A DNA stretch of 64,000 nt from Microcebus murinus. Its lineage: Eukaryota > Chordata > Mammalia > Primates > Cheirogaleidae. The position numbers and the translations under genes are program-made. The stretch lies in assembly GCF_040939455.1 (NCBI RefSeq), contig NC_134111.1, forward strand, positions 59,910,501-59,974,500. The letters run 5' to 3'. The notes beneath the pieces are model-generated. The model had not been told where the DNA came from. It did no database searches and saw nothing but the letters and a program-made list of their open reading frames with translations. Below, one piece after another: positions 59,834-64,000 of the stretch; the first letter of the stretch is position 1; every line of letters starts with the position of its first letter.

Positions 59834-60147
59834 CTGCAGTCCACAACTCACAGGTCCTGGACTGGTAGCAGTCCTTGGCCTTTTAGGGACCAGGAGGCAT
59901 AGCTCTGTCCCTCATTTCCTGCCTTCCCCAAGTTGGTGGAAAAATTGTCTTCCATGAAGCTTGGGAACGAGGGTCCACACAATAGGAGGTGAGTGGTGGC
60001 CAGCGAATGAAGTGAAGCTTCATCTGTATTTATAGCTGTTCCCCATCTCTTGCACCACTGCTTGAGCTCTGCCTCCCACCAACCCCCCATAGAAAAATTG
60101 TCTTCCATGAAAACAGTCCCTGGTGCTAAAAAGGTTGGGAACCGCTG
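59834..60147 (-). mobile_element. hAT-type non-autonomous transposon with 8-bp TSD
   Basis: Reversed copy of the family fragment at 56671. The right end AAAAAGGTTGGGAACCGCTG is its 5' terminus, and the left end CTGCAGTCCACAAC is the diverged other terminus. The 8-bp sequence CCCTAGAT occurs immediately outside both ends (59826-59833 and 60148-60155), which is the length and TAGA-centred form expected of hAT target sites. The 139-codon minus frame spanning it is fortuitous. Confidence 0.85.
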
Positions 60148-60155
60148 CCCTAGAT

Positions 60156-60489
60156 AATACTGATGATTGTGGTCCAAAGACCATACATTAAGAATCACGA
60201 CATATGTTTTCAGCTGTTTGTTATTTTTGTCATTCTTCCAGGATTCTCTTTGTGTCTTAAACAGCATAAAACAAACATAACCCGGTTGTGAGGTGTGGGG
60301 TCAGACACATCACATTCTATTCCTATCCATCCTATTCTATTCGATTCCATTAACTTCAACAAATATTTACTCAGCAGTGGAGTATAGAAAGGAAAGATCC
60401 AGGAGAGGGAGTAGAGACATGAACTAAAAACTGCATTTTGCCATTAAGGAATTTTCAAACCTATCAATATCTGTATAATAAGGTATAAT
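60156..60489. other. Unassigned
   Basis: No gene or confident repeat. A CTATTC-rich patch at 60313-60350 is weakly repetitive. Confidence 0.35.
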
Positions 60490-60600
60490 AAAGAAAGGGA
60501 TTTTATTTTGTTCTCTACTATGTCCCATATACTTAGAGCAATGCCTGTCACTTCACATGTGTTCAATATTTGTTGAATATTTAATGAATGAATTACAGAA
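60490..60600 (+). mobile_element. L2 LINE 3' end
   Basis: TTAGAGCAATGCCTGTCACT, ATGTGTTCAATATTTGTTGA and AATGAATGAATTAC are the L2 terminus. Confidence 0.6.
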
Positions 60601-61310
60601 CAAAGTAAAACTAAATGATGTAATATGGAAGCAATATTCTGGAGATAGGCGGATCAGGGAAGGAGGATAATAGTGGGGCTATTAATGTTTCTGAAAGAGT
60701 TTTGTCGCTGTAATTTGCTTTCCTCCAGACACCACCCCTTATGCTTCTCATATTATTCATGGAATATGATAATCTTACTAGTTCATAGAATTTTTTGTGA
60801 GAATTTTCTGATCTAGTTGTCCAAAATGGGCATTGTAGAAGAATAGGTTGGGAGTGAGAAGAGCTGTGGCTTAATCCCAGCTCCACCAGTGACTGTGTAG
60901 TGAAGTGTTTTTGTCATAATGTCTTCATTTTGCTGGATTGGGAGAGAATGCAACTTGACTGATTCACAGAGATGGTAGATGATTTTGAGAACATAACTAG
61001 GGGAGTACTTCAACACTTGAGAGAAAAAAGGGGCTACCAAATTATGAGTTCCTGGGTTAACTTCATGACTCCGTACTATAGTTTTCTTAGAGCTGACCTT
61101 ATATAAAATAGCTGTTCAGGGGGCCAGCTCTGCTCATCTCCTTCCATGATGCACGCCAGCTAACCAGAGCTTTTTCATCATGCTATTTTCTCCTGTCGGA
61201 GGATAACTTCTAAATTCCATACTCCTGTTTATTTTCCTGAATAGAAAAGATTCTAATGAAACAATGTTTTTATCTAGGACTAATAAACAAATTAATTATA
61301 TTAAAATTTT
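60601..61310. other. Unassigned, possible MIR scrap
   Basis: 60840-60990 (GGCTTAATCCCAGCTCCACC, GTGACTGTGTAGTGAAGTGT) resembles part of a MIR. No gene recognised. Confidence 0.4.
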
Positions 61311-61626
61311 CTTTTTTCTTTTTTTTAGACACAAACTCTTACTCTGCTGCCCAGGCTGAAGTGCAGTGGCTTGATCACAACTCACTGCAACCTTGACCTC
61401 CTGGTCTTAAGTGATCCTTCTGCCTCAGCCTCTGCAGTAGCTAGGACTATATGTGGGAGCCACTATGCCCAGCTAATTTTTAAAAAATATTTTGTAGAGA
61501 CAGGGTCATGCTATGTTGCCCATGCTGGTCTCAAACTCCTGGCCTCAAACTTCTGGCCTCAAGTGGTCCTCCTCCCTTGGCCTCCCGAAGTGCTGGGTTT
61601 ACAGATACAGGCCACTGCACAAGCCC
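61311..61626 (-). mobile_element. AluJ-like SINE
   Basis: Reverse-oriented Alu (CTCTGCTGCCCAGGCTGAAG, GACAGGGTCATGCTATGTTG, CTCCCGAAGTGCTGGGTTTA) without the lemur linker. It contains a small internal duplication, CTGGCCTCAAA occurring twice near 61540-61560. The 105-codon plus frame is Alu-derived and not a gene. Confidence 0.92.
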
Positions 61627-61842
61627 TATACATAAAACTATATATTAAAGTTTTAGTGCATAATTATATTAGTAAGCATTTTACTTAGAAAATGTAAATA
61701 TTTATATTTTAATAGGTTTTAATAGGTTTCTTCCATTTATTGAAATGATTCTAACAGTAGAAATTTCTGGTACTATGGCCGACTAAATGAATGCATTTTT
61801 TAAGGTAGACCCCTTTAGTGCTATGAAATGCTATAATTTACT

Positions 61843-62590
61843 TATTCATTTATTTAAAAAATGTATCCAGGAACTGTGCCAAACTCTCTTCAAGGAGCTG
61901 GGGATGTAGCTATGAATAACACAAACAAGTTCTGGCTCTCATGGAGTTTACATTCAATAAATAAAGAAATAAGCAAGTAAAAACGGCCATCAGCCAGCCA
62001 GAAATACTCTGCAGAGAATTAAAGCAGAGTGACGGTATGTATAGACAGAGACTGACAGAGTACTTATTGTAACAGGCTGTGTGGTCAGGAAAACCTCTTT
62101 GAAAAGCTGACATTTAAACTGAGATCTGAACAAGGAGAAGCCAGCCAGAGGAAGATCAAAGTGAAGAGGATCTCGAGAAGAGAGCAGTAGTAAGTACCAT
62201 GGTATTAACTCAGGAATGTGCTTGACGGATAAGTTGCAGAAATAGAGAAGCTGAAGGGGAGAGTGAGATGAGACCAGATTGGAGAGGTGAGGAGGGCGTC
62301 GTAAACTGGATGAGAAGTTTGGATTTTATTTTAAGTGTAGTGAAAAGCTATCGGGGCTTTTTAAACAGGAGAGTGTGCTATATTTTAAAAAGGTAGTGTG
62401 GCTACTATGGGAAAAGTGGGTTGTAGGAGGCCTAGAGGGAAGGTTGGAAGATGTGGTCAGAGGTGATTGCACTATCTAGGTGAAAAATGCTAGTAAGTTT
62501 AGTGGAATGGAGAGAAGTGATTGGTTTGTTATATGATTATTTGGAGATTGAGTTAACAGAGCATGTTTATGAATTAAGTGGAGTTGAAGA
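61843..62590 (-). mobile_element. L2 LINE, ~750 bp of 3' region
   Basis: The longest L2 in the window. From the 3' end: ATTCATTTATTTAAAAAATG, TGTAGCTATGAATAACACAA, CTCTCATGGAGTTTACATTC, TTTGAAAAGCTGACATTTAA, GTTTGGATTTTATTTTAAGT and GTGATTGCACTATCTAGGTG follow the reverse complement of L2. Confidence 0.7.
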
Positions 62591-62725
62591 AGAGATGAGG
62601 TAGTGCCTTCATATGACATTGTTTCCATGTAGGCACAATTCATGTAACTTTGGGGGATAATTTTGATTATCTTTGGTAATTTGGTTACTGTTTCATTAAG
62701 CTAGTTATTTTTCCACTTGGGCATT

Positions 62726-63090
62726 GTATTAGTCCTCTTGAGTTGCTATAGCTAAATATCATAGACTGGGTGACTTAAACAACAGGCATTTATTTCTGAT
62801 AGTTTTGGAGTATAAGTCTAAGGTTAAGGTGCCAGCCAATTAGGATTTTGTTCAGGGTCCTTTTCTTGACTTCAAGAAAGCTGCCTTCTCACGGTGTCCT
62901 TACATGGCAGAGAGAACTCTCTCTCTCTTCCTCTTCTTATAAAGCCACTAATTGCCTCATGAGGGTCCCACCCTCTTGACTCTAATTATTTCCTTAATAT
63001 CCCATCTCCAAATACCAAATACTAGATCACAGTAGGGGTTAGGGCTTCAACATATGAATTTGGGGGTGACACAATACAGTCCACAGCAGG
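62726..63090 (-). mobile_element. MaLR-type LTR (MLT1-like), reverse orientation
   Basis: TTGTATTAGTCCTCTTGAGT, AGACTGGGTGACTTAAACAA, CAGGCATTTATTTCTGATAG, CCTTCTCACGGTGTCCTTAC, TTCAACATATGAATTTGGGG and CACAATACAGTCCACAGCAG. Same family as 36561-37020 and 46086-46458. Confidence 0.7.
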
Positions 63091-64000
63091 CACCATAAGG
63101 ATAATCAAAACTGGGTGTGTGCTGGCCAAATCAGAATTCCTGATGAATTACTCTTAGTCAGTTACTAGCAAAAGTTACCCTAGTGCAAAGGTTACCCATG
63201 CACAAGATTATTGTTTATTGTTTTATATTGTATGTCTTCTTATCCAGTGTTACTTTTATCAGATAGTTTGCCTCTAAAAACTCTCTAGTCTTATTAATGA
63301 TTCCATGAAATTTCTGTCATCACTAGAAATACAGCTTATTTTTATAGATTATTGGCATTCAGATTTAACACCATGAACACTTTGAACAATTAGGGGAAGA
63401 GGAGTTAGAAGCTGTCACAGGATACTACATGGCCCCATTGTTTCAGAAATCTGCCTTTGCGCTTTTGCATAACTCTCCCAGAATTTATGATATGCTGCAT
63501 ACAATAGCCCTAGCTTCTAAAACCTTTTCTAGCCCAAAATATATAGAAACGATGAAGGTCAGATAAAGACCCTGCAGCTTGATTTCCCTTTCTGCATCTG
63601 CCAGATCTTCAGCTGATAATAGATGGCTGCACAGAGGCACAGGCTCCTAATGCTTTCCTTGCCTCTGCTGTAGGGAAAAAAGATCAGCTGAGATCAGTTA
63701 ACCAGAGCTGAAAGTGATGAAAAAGATGGCCAAAAAGAAGGAGCCAATGCTCAATTGGATATATTCAAAACAGAAGTCAGCTGATAAGCACCCTTTTGTA
63801 TTTAAGGGATTTTGCAGAAACAGGTAATGATGTCATTAGTAGCTTTTAGACCAGAAATCTTGACTTCGACATATAGTATTTATTTGTCAAGCTAGATGGT
63901 TGAGATTAATATGTTTGAGAGTAGTTAAAATTCACATGTTAGAAATTTTCAGTTTCCTACTTCTCCACGTCTTCTGATCTCAGGGGTATCCCAGGCGTCT
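63091..64000. other. Unassigned right flank
   Basis: No gene or confident repeat recognised in the last ~0.9 kb. Confidence 0.35.

Noticed and set aside
59848..60267. 139-codon minus-strand frame
   Set aside because: It spans a non-autonomous hAT element and its flank; a fortuitous frame with no transposase features.
61371..61688. 105-codon frame (plus)
   Set aside because: Lies in an AluJ and shows typical Alu-derived translation; not a gene.

Overview
This window is non-microbial, AT-rich mammalian DNA that looks like an intergenic or intronic stretch of a strepsirrhine primate genome, most likely a lemur. The lineage call rests on the Alu elements. At least five of them (195-527, 5197-5530, 25590-25923, 52202-52561, 56125-56460) carry the same middle segment (GGCCAACTAA or its complement, next to a TATAAATAGAAAGAAATTAATT-type stretch) and the GTGAGCTAGGCTGATGCCAC right arm, which I associate with lemur/galago Alus rather than human ones. 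A young LINE-1 3' end of non-human type (22626-23268, 25016-25382) agrees. No multi-exon gene, CpG island, operon, tRNA or CRISPR array could be recognised.

The only intact protein-coding frame that matches a known gene is an intronless full-length copy of ribosomal protein L15 (204 codons) on the minus strand at 31683-32297. It belongs to a 2.2 kb processed retrocopy (30138-32338) with 5'UTR, long 3'UTR, AATAAA signal, an uninterrupted poly(A) tail and an 11-bp target-site duplication. No promoter evidence was seen, so it is a young retrocopy with an open frame, not a demonstrated gene.

The rest is repeat archaeology. 1-3335: Alu, MaLR-type LTR, and an ancient L1 with a twin-priming inversion that later received an LTR. 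5184-7140: Alu plus two L2 pieces in opposite orientation. 10.5-12.5 kb: L2 and a MaLR-like LTR. 15.2-15.45 kb: a cluster of perfect palindromes in AT-rich DNA. 16-21.4 kb: L2 pieces, and an Alu whose tail has grown into a 296-bp polypyrimidine/polypurine tract. 22-29.4 kb: the densest L1 region, with two young 3' ends in opposite orientation, a long L1 5'UTR-like block with ~255-275 bp tandem monomers, and an older L1 ORF2 fragment. 30-32.4 kb: the RPL15 retrocopy. 32.4-45 kb: mostly unique AT-rich DNA with MIR, L2 and LTR relics. 45.4-47.05 kb: a four-level nested repeat stack. 47.98-49.83 kb: a 5'-truncated L1. 50-64 kb: MIR, L2, Alu, a U2 snRNA fragment, an old L1, a Tigger-like DNA transposon split by an Alu, two hAT-type elements, and further L2/LTR pieces.

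Nothing here forms a pathway or a new biological system. The points most worth a second look are the intact RPL15 retrocopy, the tandem-monomer L1 5'UTR, the perfect-TIR hAT element and the palindrome cluster. Family names for ancient repeats come from recognising consensus-like phrases by eye and should be confirmed with RepeatMasker/Dfam.
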